A stretch of DNA of 39,314 nucleotides from JBKHYJ01 sp046565505 (GTDB taxonomy: Bacteria; Acidobacteriota; Blastocatellia; UBA7656): assembly GCA_046565505.1 (NCBI GenBank), contig JBKHYJ010000075.1:1-39314 (forward strand), written 5' to 3'. Position numbers and translations under genes: made by a program. Shown here piece by piece: positions 5,970-14,446 of this stretch. The notes under the pieces are model-generated. The model searched no databases, was not told the DNA's origin, and saw only the letters and a program-made list of their open reading frames with translations. Every line of letters begins with the position of its first letter. Position 1 is the stretch's first letter.

Positions 5970-8900
5970 TTATTTCGGCTTGAGCAGACCCAGCCTCCAG
6001 AACAGCCCCGACCGCTCATTCTCGATCATCATCAGCATCGGGCCGTTGTCGATTGCGAAAGTCGCCATGTTGTAGAAGGGCAGCCCATGCTCGTCCGGGA
6101 CGAGATTCAGCGCGTCTCCGAACCCGATGGATTCGTCAAAGATTCTCCCTTCGGCGTAGAGCGTTACCAGCGCGTCCATAGACGGATTCCTGGTCGTCAC
6201 CCTCTGGCGGTCGCGGAATTTGTCGGGCCAGATGGCGATGAATGACGCCGGCCCATAAACGGCTACCGTGCCGTCATCCGTGGGCGAGCCGCTCGCCCTC
6301 GGCGGCGCTCCCCACTCGCCATGATAAACGCCCCCGCGCCCGTCGGCCGCCGTCAGCCCGAAGACGTTTCCCTTGAAGGTGGGCAGGTCACGGTCGCGGC
6401 AATAGAGCCAGCTCGCGCGCGCCGCCGCCTGCGCGTTCTCGAAGTAGTCTCGCCCGACCACCCCCGCGAATTCAGAGTCGAGCTTCAGAAAGCACTGCTG
6501 GAAGAAGTAGGTGAATCCGCTGCCGAAGAAGGACTGTATCAGCGGCCCGGCCGTTTCACCCTCGCTGCTCGTAAAGCTCCCCGTTTCAACCCTGAAGCCG
6601 CGCAGCACGGCCGGGTCGAGGCGGAAAGCCGGGTTCGGGCTGTTGACCCCGAGCAGAAGAATCATCAGCACTTCATCCGTGTAGTAGTCCCACGTCGCGG
6701 GCTGTTCAGGCGTCCCCGAAAAGTACCCCGCCCGGCCGGAGCCATCGTCAGAGGCAGGTATGGTGTAAGACGCCCCGCCTTCCGCCACGTATTCAGGCCT
6801 CCAGGCGTTGTACATCTGGTTGGCCTTCGCGCCGCCCTTGCGCAAGAAGAAAGGGAAATCGACCCGCGAGTATATCCTATCAACCAGGCCGGCTATCTCG
6901 GCCGCGTGCGGCCCGGGGCCCGCCGGGTTGATGCTCAGGTCGGCTGACGCGAAGTAAGCTTTCGCGGCGAGCGCGCCCCACAGAAGAATGGCGGTATCGA
7001 CGGAGCTAAGCTCGCTCTTGTCTTTCGCGAGTAACAACTTGCCTGCCAGGTTCTTCGTCTTGCGACTGCCGTCGCGGCCCAGAAAATGCCAGAACCACCC
7101 GCGCACGCCCGTGCTGTGGTCAATCTGTTCGAGGCTCGCCGCGGGGTCATTGACTGCCGGGCCATCCGCGTAGGTTCTCAGGATTCTTAACACGCGGGAG
7201 GTCGCCTCGCCATCACTGATCCAGCCGCGGTGGTGAGCCACGCAGATGGCCGGGAGCCCGAAGCCTGCCGCGGCCGTGCTGACGAGGTCCGGGAAAGTTG
7301 ACCTGTCGAGGAACAGGTAGAGGTCTCTGTTGGAAGGCGACCCATCGACCACCCACCTGTCGAAGTGCAGCCACGCCTTGCGCTGAATGTGGTCGAGCAG
7401 AGGCTCCAGGCCATCGGATTTCTTCTTGCTCTTTATCTTCGGTAGGGGGAAGGGAAGGTCGCCGGCGTGAATCAGCCGTATCTCGTCGAGGTTGAAGGAG
7501 AACGACGCGGGGTTGAAGAATTTCTCCGCCACGATGACGAGCAGTTTGGCGCGCTTCGGGTCGGGCTGGAAGCGGTTGAAGAACCAGTGCTCGCGGTTCG
7601 TGAGGTCCGCGTCGAAGACGACCGTTTGCCATTCGCCATGAGAGGGCGGCACAGTGACGTAGCGGTACGCTGTGAAGTCGAACGAGTCGCGGTAATCCTT
7701 CAGCTCGACCCTCAATCGAAGAGGCTCCGTGACGCCCTCGCCCGACATGAGCTTTAGCTGTATCTGGGAAAAATTGGTCAGGTCTATGTTGTACTCTTCG
7801 GGGAATGCCGTGTGCCCGAACAGGGAGATGAATTCACCCGCGAAGTCTGTCTGCCTGAGGTCAACGTCGAACCGCAGCGACGCGCCCGGCTTGCCATCCC
7901 TGTTGGCCGAGCGGGTCGCGTCGGTCGTCACTTTAATGGCGGACTCGATCGTTGAATCGGCCTGGGAGAATTCGCCGAAATTCCCGCCGAGGAACCCCAG
8001 CCGCGTATCGACGCCGTCGAAGTGATTGAGGTTCCAGATGGCATGCCGCAGGTCGGGCGCGGGCGAGGGCGTCGCGCTGAAAATAACGTCGTCGATTCGC
8101 AACTCTCCCGTCCCCAGGCCGGGCTTCCTTATGTCACCCACGACGAAGCTCACAACGTCCACGTCATTGGCGGGGAAGCCTGCCGGCCAGGGGATGCCCC
8201 AGCTTATCTTCTGCGCCGTCCCAGGCTTTTCAACTTTCACGGCCGGGGTGATGAACCCTTTGTCGATTGACGTGGTGCCCCCGGAGAAGTGACCGAAGAA
8301 TATGCCCACCGGATTTTCGTTCGTGCAGAGGATTTCCGCCGACACGCGGTCAAATTTGGAAAAGTCCTCGTTGAGCCCCGGGGGCGGCCGCCGCGCGTCG
8401 ATAGCATCAATAGTGTTCCCCTCCGTCTTCAACTCAGCGGCCCCCGCCTGCTGACCTCCGCGGCCATTGAAGGCGTCCCACCTCAGGTACAGGGCTCCAG
8501 ACGCCCCGCCGGAGAAATTATCAAACGCGCTAATCATTTCGAGCGCGGGGTTGTCGGCCGCTCCCGCCCAACTCGTCCAGCCGCCCGAGGGGACCCAAAA
8601 GCGCGAGGGGTTATCGAACGTCTCCCATACAAACTCCTTCCCCTGGCGAACGAATCTCAGATTGTCGAGGTAGATGTCGGATTCCGCGCCCCTGACCTTA
8701 TCGAAAACGAGGACGACGCGCGAAAGGTCGCCGCCGCCCTGCACAGGGATGCGGTACTGCTGGTAACCGCCGGGCCTTAATGGCGTGATAACAGGGGGGA
8801 ACAAGTCGCTCTCGGCCGCGCCCTCGAATGGCCTGTTGAGCTTTTTGCATTCGAGCTTCAAGAATGCGGAGGCGGGGGACCGCTCCCACTTCATTTCAAG

Positions 8901-9326
8901 CCTGATCTCTGTGACGCCCGCGAGAGGCTCCGGCGCCATGAGGTTCGTGAAGGCTAACAAAAAGTCCGAGCGCGCGGCCGCGTCCGGCGAGTATTTAATG
9001 TGGAATACTCTGCGGCCCTGGTCGGAAATCCATTCTCGCTTCAGGAACCTGGAATCGGCCGGGTCTTCGACTCCCGCCGTCCATACTCTTGAGTTGAAGT
9101 CATCCCATAGCAATGGCCTGGGAGGATTATCCGCCTGAGTCAGAGCGTTAGCCCACGGCAATAAGCTGCCCGCTAAAAGAGCGCAGGCGGCACACAGCAG
9201 CTTTATAGTCAATGACGCGCGCGCGCAGGCGGGGCGATTTCGCGCCGCCGGGCCGTGTGCGGAAGTGCGGGCGCGTGGCGATGACCACTTTAAGGGCGAG
9301 GGTTGGATGACAGGAGGCTTAATCAT
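5970..9326 (-). CDS. Large secreted glycoamylase/GH144-like protein with beta-sandwich modules
   Basis: An 1118-residue protein. After a basic N-terminal extension there is a signal-like segment at about residues 40-62 (LLCAACALLAGSLLPWANA). Three successive beta-rich, carbohydrate-binding-like segments follow, opening near LLWDDFNSRVW, VWETFDNPSRFW and IWNLNHFDGVDTRLGF. The C-terminal half from about residue 640 (DHIQRKAWLHFDRWVV) matches the glycoamylase family (PF10091), grouped with GH144, a family with characterised endo-beta-1,2-glucanases. Visible family blocks are HSTGVRGWFWHF, SSVDTAILLWGAL and YYTDEVLMILLLG. Start: ATG 9326 with GGAG about ten bases upstream; the frame is open back to 9509 but that extension is not plausible. 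It probably acts on a beta-glucan outside the cytoplasm; substrate unproven. Confidence 0.8.
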   Translation of the reverse strand: MIKPPVIQPSPLKWSSPRARTSAHGPAARNRPACARASLTIKLLCAACALLAGSLLPWANALTQADNPPRPLLWDDFNSRVWTAGVEDPADSRFLKREWISDQGRRVFHIKYSPDAAARSDFLLAFTNLMAPEPLAGVTEIRLEMKWERSPASAFLKLECKKLNRPFEGAAESDLFPPVITPLRPGGYQQYRIPVQGGGDLSRVVLVFDKVRGAESDIYLDNLRFVRQGKEFVWETFDNPSRFWVPSGGWTSWAGAADNPALEMISAFDNFSGGASGALYLRWDAFNGRGGQQAGAAELKTEGNTIDAIDARRPPPGLNEDFSKFDRVSAEILCTNENPVGIFFGHFSGGTTSIDKGFITPAVKVEKPGTAQKISWGIPWPAGFPANDVDVVSFVVGDIRKPGLGTGELRIDDVIFSATPSPAPDLRHAIWNLNHFDGVDTRLGFLGGNFGEFSQADSTIESAIKVTTDATRSANRDGKPGASLRFDVDLRQTDFAGEFISLFGHTAFPEEYNIDLTNFSQIQLKLMSGEGVTEPLRLRVELKDYRDSFDFTAYRYVTVPPSHGEWQTVVFDADLTNREHWFFNRFQPDPKRAKLLVIVAEKFFNPASFSFNLDEIRLIHAGDLPFPLPKIKSKKKSDGLEPLLDHIQRKAWLHFDRWVVDGSPSNRDLYLFLDRSTFPDLVSTAAAGFGLPAICVAHHRGWISDGEATSRVLRILRTYADGPAVNDPAASLEQIDHSTGVRGWFWHFLGRDGSRKTKNLAGKLLLAKDKSELSSVDTAILLWGALAAKAYFASADLSINPAGPGPHAAEIAGLVDRIYSRVDFPFFLRKGGAKANQMYNAWRPEYVAEGGASYTIPASDDGSGRAGYFSGTPEQPATWDYYTDEVLMILLLGVNSPNPAFRLDPAVLRGFRVETGSFTSSEGETAGPLIQSFFGSGFTYFFQQCFLKLDSEFAGVVGRDYFENAQAAARASWLYCRDRDLPTFKGNVFGLTAADGRGGVYHGEWGAPPRASGSPTDDGTVAVYGPASFIAIWPDKFRDRQRVTTRNPSMDALVTLYAEGRIFDESIGFGDALNLVPDEHGLPFYNMATFAIDNGPMLMMIENERSGLFWRLGLLKPK

Positions 9327-9700
9327 TACTACTTCTCCTATCCTTAATAAAGTTTTGTGGCGGCAAGGTGCCTTCGGCCTCTGAACGTTTGTGCGATGGG
9401 GTGTTCGAGCCGGTTGCGCTGAAAGCTGCTTCGGAAAATTGATGGCGGCTGATGCCAGCCCTGGTTTGCCGCCGCCCGGCGCATGCCTGCCGAGGTGTTG
9501 CTTTTGCAATTCGCATCCGGCGGTGGGAAAAAATCAAAGAGCTTCAGAAATTATTACCCTGTGCAATGATTCTCCACAGGGTATAGACGAAGGGTCTTGA
9601 AATAATTATGCAATAAATTAACTGCCGCAGTGCGGGCTGTTTCCGGGCGCGACTTCGCGCGATGATACCTTAGCCGTTCGCGGGCGGCGAGGCGACGGGC
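9327..9700. other. Intergenic region with a 9-bp stem-loop
   Basis: No gene is seen. The main structure is TACCCTGTG (9555-9563) and CACAGGGTA (9575-9583), a perfect 9-bp inverted repeat with an 11-base loop. It lies between two minus-strand genes, downstream of the thioesterase gene and upstream of the glycoamylase gene. It could be a regulator operator or a terminator; no T-tract follows on the minus strand, so an operator or attenuator is equally possible. The flanking stretch 9601-9620 is AT-rich compared with the region. Confidence 0.4.
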
Positions 9701-10471
9701 TCAGGCTATAGTCTTAACCAGCTCATGTAAATCGTTGGTCAGTATGCGAAGCAAGAGCGGCTGCGCGCCGTGCAGGAAAAAGTGGCCGCCGCCGAACATT
9801 CTTATGGTGAAAGTGCCGGCCGTCTGTTCGCGCCATGCCTCTAGCGCCTTACGCGACACGCCGGGGTCTTGCAGGCCGCCGAAGGCCGAAATGGGGCAGC
9901 TCAAAGGGGGCTCGGGCGAGTATTCGTAGGTCTGAACAACTTGGAAATCCGCGCGGATCAAGGGCAGCATCAACTCCATCAGCTCGGGGTGTTCGAGCAC
10001 CTCTTTGGGAGTGCCGTTGAGGCGGCGAAGCTCTTCGACCAGTCGGGTCTCGGGAAGGTCATATGTGATGGGCTCGGGCCGCGGTATCTGCGGCGCGATG
10101 CGACCCGAGACGAATAAATGCATGGGCTCCAGGCCATACTCCCTGCGCAGGCTGCGTGCAAGCTCGAAGGCGATCATCGCGCCCATGCTGTGGCCGAAGA
10201 AGGCGAAGGGCTTGTCGAAGAATGGGAAGAGGGCTTGATTGAGGGCCCGGACCATATCGACCAGCCGGGTGAATGATGGCTCCCGCAATCGGTTCCCGCG
10301 CCCGGGCAGTTGCACAGGGCAGACCTCTACGCTCGCGGGCAGATTGCCCGCCCAATTCCGGTAAATCAGGGCGTTGCCGCCGGCGTATGGGAAGCAGAAC
10401 AGGCGAAGCTGCGCGTCCGGGTTTGATCCCCAACCAACAAGCCAGGGGGTCGCTGATCGCTGGTTTATCAT
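9701..10471 (-). CDS. Type II thioesterase (GrsT-like alpha/beta hydrolase)
   Basis: A 256-residue alpha/beta hydrolase of the thioesterase II family, which clears mis-primed acyl groups from carrier domains of nonribosomal peptide and polyketide synthases. Family signatures are LFCFPYAGG near residue 24, PVQLPGRGNR near 52, and the nucleophile elbow FFGHSMGAM with S95. D202 (GGLQDPGV) and H230 (GGGHFFL) complete the triad. Length is normal. No synthetase, carrier protein or 4'-phosphopantetheinyl transferase lies within the window, so the partner must be elsewhere or the gene is an orphan. The ribosome binding site is weak, and a hairpin-rich 400-bp leader lies upstream. Confidence 0.9.
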   Translation of the reverse strand: MINQRSATPWLVGWGSNPDAQLRLFCFPYAGGNALIYRNWAGNLPASVEVCPVQLPGRGNRLREPSFTRLVDMVRALNQALFPFFDKPFAFFGHSMGAMIAFELARSLRREYGLEPMHLFVSGRIAPQIPRPEPITYDLPETRLVEELRRLNGTPKEVLEHPELMELMLPLIRADFQVVQTYEYSPEPPLSCPISAFGGLQDPGVSRKALEAWREQTAGTFTIRMFGGGHFFLHGAQPLLLRILTNDLHELVKTIA

Positions 10472-10881
10472 ATTGTGTTTTCCGCAGTCTTTATCCCGCC
10501 CTCGTTCAGATTATACGATTCCATGTCAATACGCTTTGGCGCGGATGAAAGCCGCCTTGCCGGTCGAGCGGGTCGGCGGACGCGCCGCTCGCGCAGGCCC
10601 TATTTAAGTCCGGCCTTCGGGGGCGCGTCCGGCGCCCGAAAGCTTTACGATGCCTGAAAAAATGGCGCAGGTAAACAGAGCGCGGCTTGCCAGGCAGGCG
10701 TAAAAAGCCGGCCGCCCGTCAGCGCCACGTGCTGTCGTGGCGGTAGGGAGAGCCTCTCTTATGCTTTACGGAAGGGCTCATGAGGTAAGGCGGTATGGGC
10801 GGGCGTGACGCCCCGGCGCTTCATACCGAGGCGAGTGTTGCGCGACGTGATCCCAACGTCATACTCGCTGCATGTGTCCCC
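10472..10881. other. Hairpin-rich intergenic region, possible structured RNA
   Basis: No gene is seen. At least four strong inverted repeats occur in 300 bp: CGGACGCGCC/GGCGCGTCCG (10577-10586 and 10622-10631); CGCCACG/CGTGGCG with a six-base loop (10723-10742); CGGTATG/CATACCG (10791-10828), enclosing the near-palindrome GGGCGTGACGCCC; and GCGAGT plus GACGT pairing with ACGTC plus ACTCGC (10831-10868). On the minus strand the order would be sigma-like gene, three hairpins, two T-runs, another hairpin, then the thioesterase start. It may be a structured leader, a small RNA gene or a cluster of terminators. I recognise no known RNA family. Confidence 0.4.
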
Positions 10882-11244
10882 CTACCGGGAGGGAGGCCGT
10901 TTAATCGCTCGAAAGTGATTGAAGACGACTCTGTACGAGATTAGCGCGAGGTATCTGTAAATAGAGCCGGGCCGGGCCGGGTCGAATTGCTGGAGCAAAT
11001 GGCTGCGGTTCTCTGCGAGCCTGCGATAGACCGCCTGCACCAGCTCGTCTATATCCTTTTCGGTCTGGCGGAGATTGCGCGGCGACTCGCCTCCCGCCTT
11101 GTGCCAGTAGGCCCTTGTGACGCTCGTACGGATCGTCCTGTGAAATCTACGCACAAACTCTTGCCATGCAATCTCGTCCGCCGGCCGCTGTAAACATCGC
11201 TCAAAGACTTCAACATTAGGCCAGTTACTAGCCTGCCAATCCAT
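10882..11244 (-). CDS. Truncated ECF-like sigma factor (region 2 only)
   Basis: A 120-residue protein resembling region 2 of ECF sigma factors: TAWQEF-type opening (EIAWQEFVRRFHRTIR), then DIDELVQAVYRRLAEN, and the DNA-melting helix GSIYRYLALISYRVVFNHFR. It stops shortly afterwards (AIKRPPSR), so no region 4 (-35 recognition) is present. Start is uncertain: ATG 11244 is about 13 bases from GGAGG, and ATG 11256 is almost on top of it; the frame stays open to 11484 but that extension overlaps the next gene and is low-quality. The absence of region 4 argues that it is either a specialised partial sigma or works with another factor. It lies on the same strand as the small protein 11432-11749. Confidence 0.6.
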   Translation of the reverse strand: MDWQASNWPNVEVFERCLQRPADEIAWQEFVRRFHRTIRTSVTRAYWHKAGGESPRNLRQTEKDIDELVQAVYRRLAENRSHLLQQFDPARPGSIYRYLALISYRVVFNHFRAIKRPPSR

Positions 11245-11431
11245 ATTATTTCCCATACCTCCGAGTAATACCTGTTTAATACGGGCCCGCGGCCGGGGCG
11301 TGGCCGGCCTTACTAAACCCGACGCCCCTTTGACTGTAGCCCGTGCAAATGCGCGAAACGATGGGCCGGGGCCGCCGAGCCGAGCCGCCTGCCCGCCCCG
11401 CCGCCATAGCCTGACTAAGTCCGCGCGGGAC

Positions 11432-11749
11432 TCATTGCTCAGCGGCGCGTAACAGTTTTTTTGCCCCGCCTGTGCCGGGGCCATTTACGTCGTCCCGGCC
11501 GACGGAGGCGAGCGATTGCAGGCATATGAGCAAGAAGCCTTCAGGGGTCTCCGAGGAATGAATGCTTCCTTCCTCGTCCATTCGGAAGATCGCGCGCGAG
11601 CTCCTCCCGGTTATGGCCGCGGCCTGGTCCACCGCCACCATCATCACTTGCCGGTCGCACTCCTTGCACCAGATCCGCAGCGCCCTCCTGGGCTGGCGTA
11701 TTATGATTATCTCGTCGGTCTCGACGGTGATTTCAGTTCGTCTCTTCAC
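11432..11749 (-). CDS. Small CxxC and HTH-like protein
   Basis: A 105-residue protein of a type I associate with acidobacterial genomes, without a named function. It opens with a beta-like stretch (TEITVETDEIIIIRQPRR), then a single CxxC pair (WCKECDRQVMM) that could hold half a zinc site, then an excisionase/MerR-like helix pair (AAAITGRSSRAIFRMDEEG, ending IHSSETPEGFLL). That block reads like a compact DNA-binding HTH; this is inference. Start is GTG 11749 with GGAGG nine bases upstream. It is divergent from the winged-helix/PD40 gene and upstream of the sigma-like gene on the same strand. Confidence 0.6.
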   Translation of the reverse strand: MKRRTEITVETDEIIIIRQPRRALRIWCKECDRQVMMVAVDQAAAITGRSSRAIFRMDEEGSIHSSETPEGFLLICLQSLASVGRDDVNGPGTGGAKKLLRAAEQ

Positions 11750-11962
11750 GGTGATGTGCCTCCGTGTCTTTTGCCTCTATTAATCCTTTATGTTATATTC
11801 ATTGCCTAGATAGGGCCGATGAGTTGCACCTCACCGGCCCGGTCAGGGCCGCCGATGAGCTAAAACATCACTGCCCCAACTCACGGCGAATGATGCGCTG
11901 AGGGCAACCTCAAAGTCCTTAGCAAACTCTGAAATTATTCTGAACAACCTCTGAATATAATT
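11750..11962. promoter_or_regulatory. Divergent intergenic regulatory region
   Basis: This 213-bp gap separates the minus-strand small HTH-like gene from the plus-strand winged-helix/PD40 gene, so it must hold both promoters. On the minus strand TATAAC (GTTATA at 11792-11797) is a candidate -10. A hairpin CGGCCC/GGGCCG sits at 11835-11851, and GCCGATGAG is repeated directly, near 11815 and 11850. The last 40 bases before the ATG at 11963 are AT-rich with no Shine-Dalgarno; the TATAAT at 11956-11961 abuts the start codon and is too close to act as its -10. Confidence 0.4.
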
Positions 11963-14446
11963 ATGGAGAGGCCCCCCAAATACTTATCTGAGTTCGGCCC
12001 ATTCCGCCTAGACCCCGTAAATCGCCTTCTGATAAGGGACGGCGAGATGGTCCCGCTCAAGCCCAAAGTCTTTGACACGCTGCTGGTGCTCGTACGACAT
12101 GCGGGGCAGGTGCTCGGCAAAGCCGAACTGATGGAATGGATATGGCCGGATACGAACGTAGAGGAGAACAACCTCACCCAGAACATCTCAGCCCTCAGAA
12201 AGATACTCGGCAAAGACCCTGGCGGTCAGGATTACATAAAGACCATCCCCAGGCGCGGCTATTGCTTTACCGCGAGCGTGCAGGAGGTTTGGGAAGAGAG
12301 TGCTGATTTCATACTGGAAAAGAGCAGCCGGTCGCGGATTGTCGTCGAAGAGGTGCAGGATGCGCCTTTCGATCAAGCGCCAGGCACGGATACTTCGATA
12401 AGGGCGGCGGTCTCAAGTGATACCGCGGCCGCGGAGCCGCGCAGGCTTCGCCGTGTAAGTAGTCACACATTAACCGCCGTGGCCTCGTTCGTGCTAGGGG
12501 CGGTCCTCGCCGCCGCGGTCTGGAAATTCCTCCCGCAGGCGGGAAATAACGAGGACCAGGATTTCCCCGCGTACCTGCCCACAGTCTATATCGCCAATTG
12601 GAAGAGCGCGCCCCGCGAGACCGCGTCGAGAAATGGGGCCTTCTCGCCGGGCGGCAAAATGATCGTTTTTTCCTCCACCAGGGATGAGCACTGCGGGATC
12701 TGGATCAAGTATGTGGCCGACGGCAAGTCTGTCGAGGTTATAGGGGATTATTGGATAAAAGAAAGCCCAATCTGGTCGCCCGGCGAAGACCGTATCGCGT
12801 TCGTGTCGAACAGGGGCGGGCTGCCCGGCATCTGGTCTATCCCTACCCTGGGCGGGACCCCGACTCTGCTCACCTCGCTGCAAAGTGGCTGGCCTGAATT
12901 GAAGCGCTGGTCGAGAACTTCGACTATCTATTACGAATTAGACGGCAATCTTTTCGCGCTCGACCTCGCGTCGAAACAGACGACGCAGGTGACGCATTTT
13001 GACCTGGCTAATCAATCCCCCTCCACCTTCAGCCTCTCCCCGGAGGAGGACCGCATCGTTTACGCCGACAGTAAAAATGGGCGCAGGGACATATGGGTCA
13101 TGCCGCTCGCGGGCGGCGAGCCGACTCGCCTGACCGATGACGAGGCCGACGACCGCCGCCCCGTGTGGCGGCCCGGGGGCGAGGGCATAGTCTATAGCTC
13201 GAACCGTAATGGCATATACCAAATCTGTATGGCTTACCTCAATGGCCGCAAGCCGACGCAGATCACCAATAAAGACGATGATAATTACGTCTCCGACATA
13301 TCGCCCGATGGCAGCAAGATACTTTTCGTAGAGTCGAGGGAGGAGGCCGACCTCTATAGGGTGGACGCAGGTACGGGCGAAGAAGTCGAGATCACGTCCG
13401 AGCTCGGCCTTGAGCTCTGGCCCGACGTTTCCAAAGACGGCACTGCCATCGCATTTCAAGCAATGAGTTCCAGAGTGAAAATGGTTAACAGTTCGATACT
13501 GAGCAAGCCCATCGGGGGGCTGGGGGGCCAGATCAAGCTCGACGCCAATGGGTTCGACCCGCGCTGGTCGCCCGATGGCAGCAAGCTGGGTTTCCTGCGG
13601 TTTGAAAACGACATGTTCACCATCTGGGTGGTCAGGGCGGCGGGCGGGGACCCGAGGCGACTGACGACGGGCAATATGTTTTTAGGCGGGATCAGCGGCC
13701 TGCCATACGACCGCATGCAGACCAGGGATTACAGCTGGTCGCCCGACGGCAGGAGGATAGCTTACTGCTCGAATAAGTCCGGGCGGGCGAACGTGTGGAC
13801 GGTCGACGTTGACACGCTGGACGACAAGATGATTTCGGATAATACGGATTCGGACGTGGAGTTTTTTTCCCCGACCTGGGCGCCCGATGGCAAGCGCATA
13901 GCTTACATCGCGAGGTCCGTCACGCGCGCGGCCGATGGCAAAAGGAGTCAAAGCGTGCGCGTGACGGGGGACGGGAAGTCCGAGATCCTCTTCAACTCTG
14001 ACACGGCCTTGCGGCTTATCGGCTGGTCCGGGGCCGGGCATGACATTATCGCCGCCGTGGACAGGGACATAGCCAGAGGGTATCCGACGGTCGCGCAGAT
14101 CGACTTGTTTCAAATCTCCGCCGGCGGGTACTGGCAGTTCGCGAGCATCAGCTCCGCCTACCTGAATAGCATTCAATTATCACCCGACGGGCGGAGCGTC
14201 GCTTTCGTGGCCCGGCAGGGCGAGCGGGATAACATATGGGTTGCGCCGGCCGGGGGAGGGACGGCCGGAAAGATAACTAAAAACACCGACTCTAGAGTCT
14301 ATTTCTGCGCCCTTGCGTGGTCGCCGGATGGCAGCGCGATTTATTGCAGCAAGTTGTCAAGCCGGAGCTTCATCTCGATGATCGACAATTCCCGAAGAAA
14401 GGATTTAGCGTCATGGCAAAGCCCTCCAAACCGCGCAGCGGAGTGA
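11963..14446 (+). CDS. Winged-helix regulator fused to TolB/PD40 beta-propeller
   Basis: An 827-residue one-protein sensor-regulator. Residues about 8-106 form a PhoB/CadC-type winged helix (FGPFRLDPVNRLLIRDG to IPRRGYCFTASV). A single membrane helix lies at about 168-190 (TAVASFVLGAVLAAAVWKFL). The rest is periplasmic and built of repeated PD40 blades, for example FSPGGKMIVFSSTRD, WSPGEDRIAFVSNRGG, WSPDGSKLGFLRF, WSPDGRRIAYCSNKSGR and WAPDGKRIAYIAR. This architecture is common in Acidobacteria. It presumably binds DNA from the membrane and senses a periplasmic ligand through the propeller; the ligand is unknown. The ATG at 11963 is the only start that keeps the whole winged helix, yet has no visible ribosome binding site. 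Confidence 0.9.
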   Translation: MERPPKYLSEFGPFRLDPVNRLLIRDGEMVPLKPKVFDTLLVLVRHAGQVLGKAELMEWIWPDTNVEENNLTQNISALRKILGKDPGGQDYIKTIPRRGYCFTASVQEVWEESADFILEKSSRSRIVVEEVQDAPFDQAPGTDTSIRAAVSSDTAAAEPRRLRRVSSHTLTAVASFVLGAVLAAAVWKFLPQAGNNEDQDFPAYLPTVYIANWKSAPRETASRNGAFSPGGKMIVFSSTRDEHCGIWIKYVADGKSVEVIGDYWIKESPIWSPGEDRIAFVSNRGGLPGIWSIPTLGGTPTLLTSLQSGWPELKRWSRTSTIYYELDGNLFALDLASKQTTQVTHFDLANQSPSTFSLSPEEDRIVYADSKNGRRDIWVMPLAGGEPTRLTDDEADDRRPVWRPGGEGIVYSSNRNGIYQICMAYLNGRKPTQITNKDDDNYVSDISPDGSKILFVESREEADLYRVDAGTGEEVEITSELGLELWPDVSKDGTAIAFQAMSSRVKMVNSSILSKPIGGLGGQIKLDANGFDPRWSPDGSKLGFLRFENDMFTIWVVRAAGGDPRRLTTGNMFLGGISGLPYDRMQTRDYSWSPDGRRIAYCSNKSGRANVWTVDVDTLDDKMISDNTDSDVEFFSPTWAPDGKRIAYIARSVTRAADGKRSQSVRVTGDGKSEILFNSDTALRLIGWSGAGHDIIAAVDRDIARGYPTVAQIDLFQISAGGYWQFASISSAYLNSIQLSPDGRSVAFVARQGERDNIWVAPAGGGTAGKITKNTDSRVYFCALAWSPDGSAIYCSKLSSRSFISMIDNSRRKDLASWQSPPNRAAE

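Noticed and set aside
10472..10881. Known RNA genes (RNase P, tmRNA, SRP RNA, group II intron domain V) in the hairpin-rich gap
   Set aside because: None of the short conserved blocks of these RNAs could be found on either strand.
11956..11961. TATAAT directly before the winged-helix/PD40 start codon
   Set aside because: Only one base from the ATG; transcription would start inside the gene, so it cannot be the -10 for this start.
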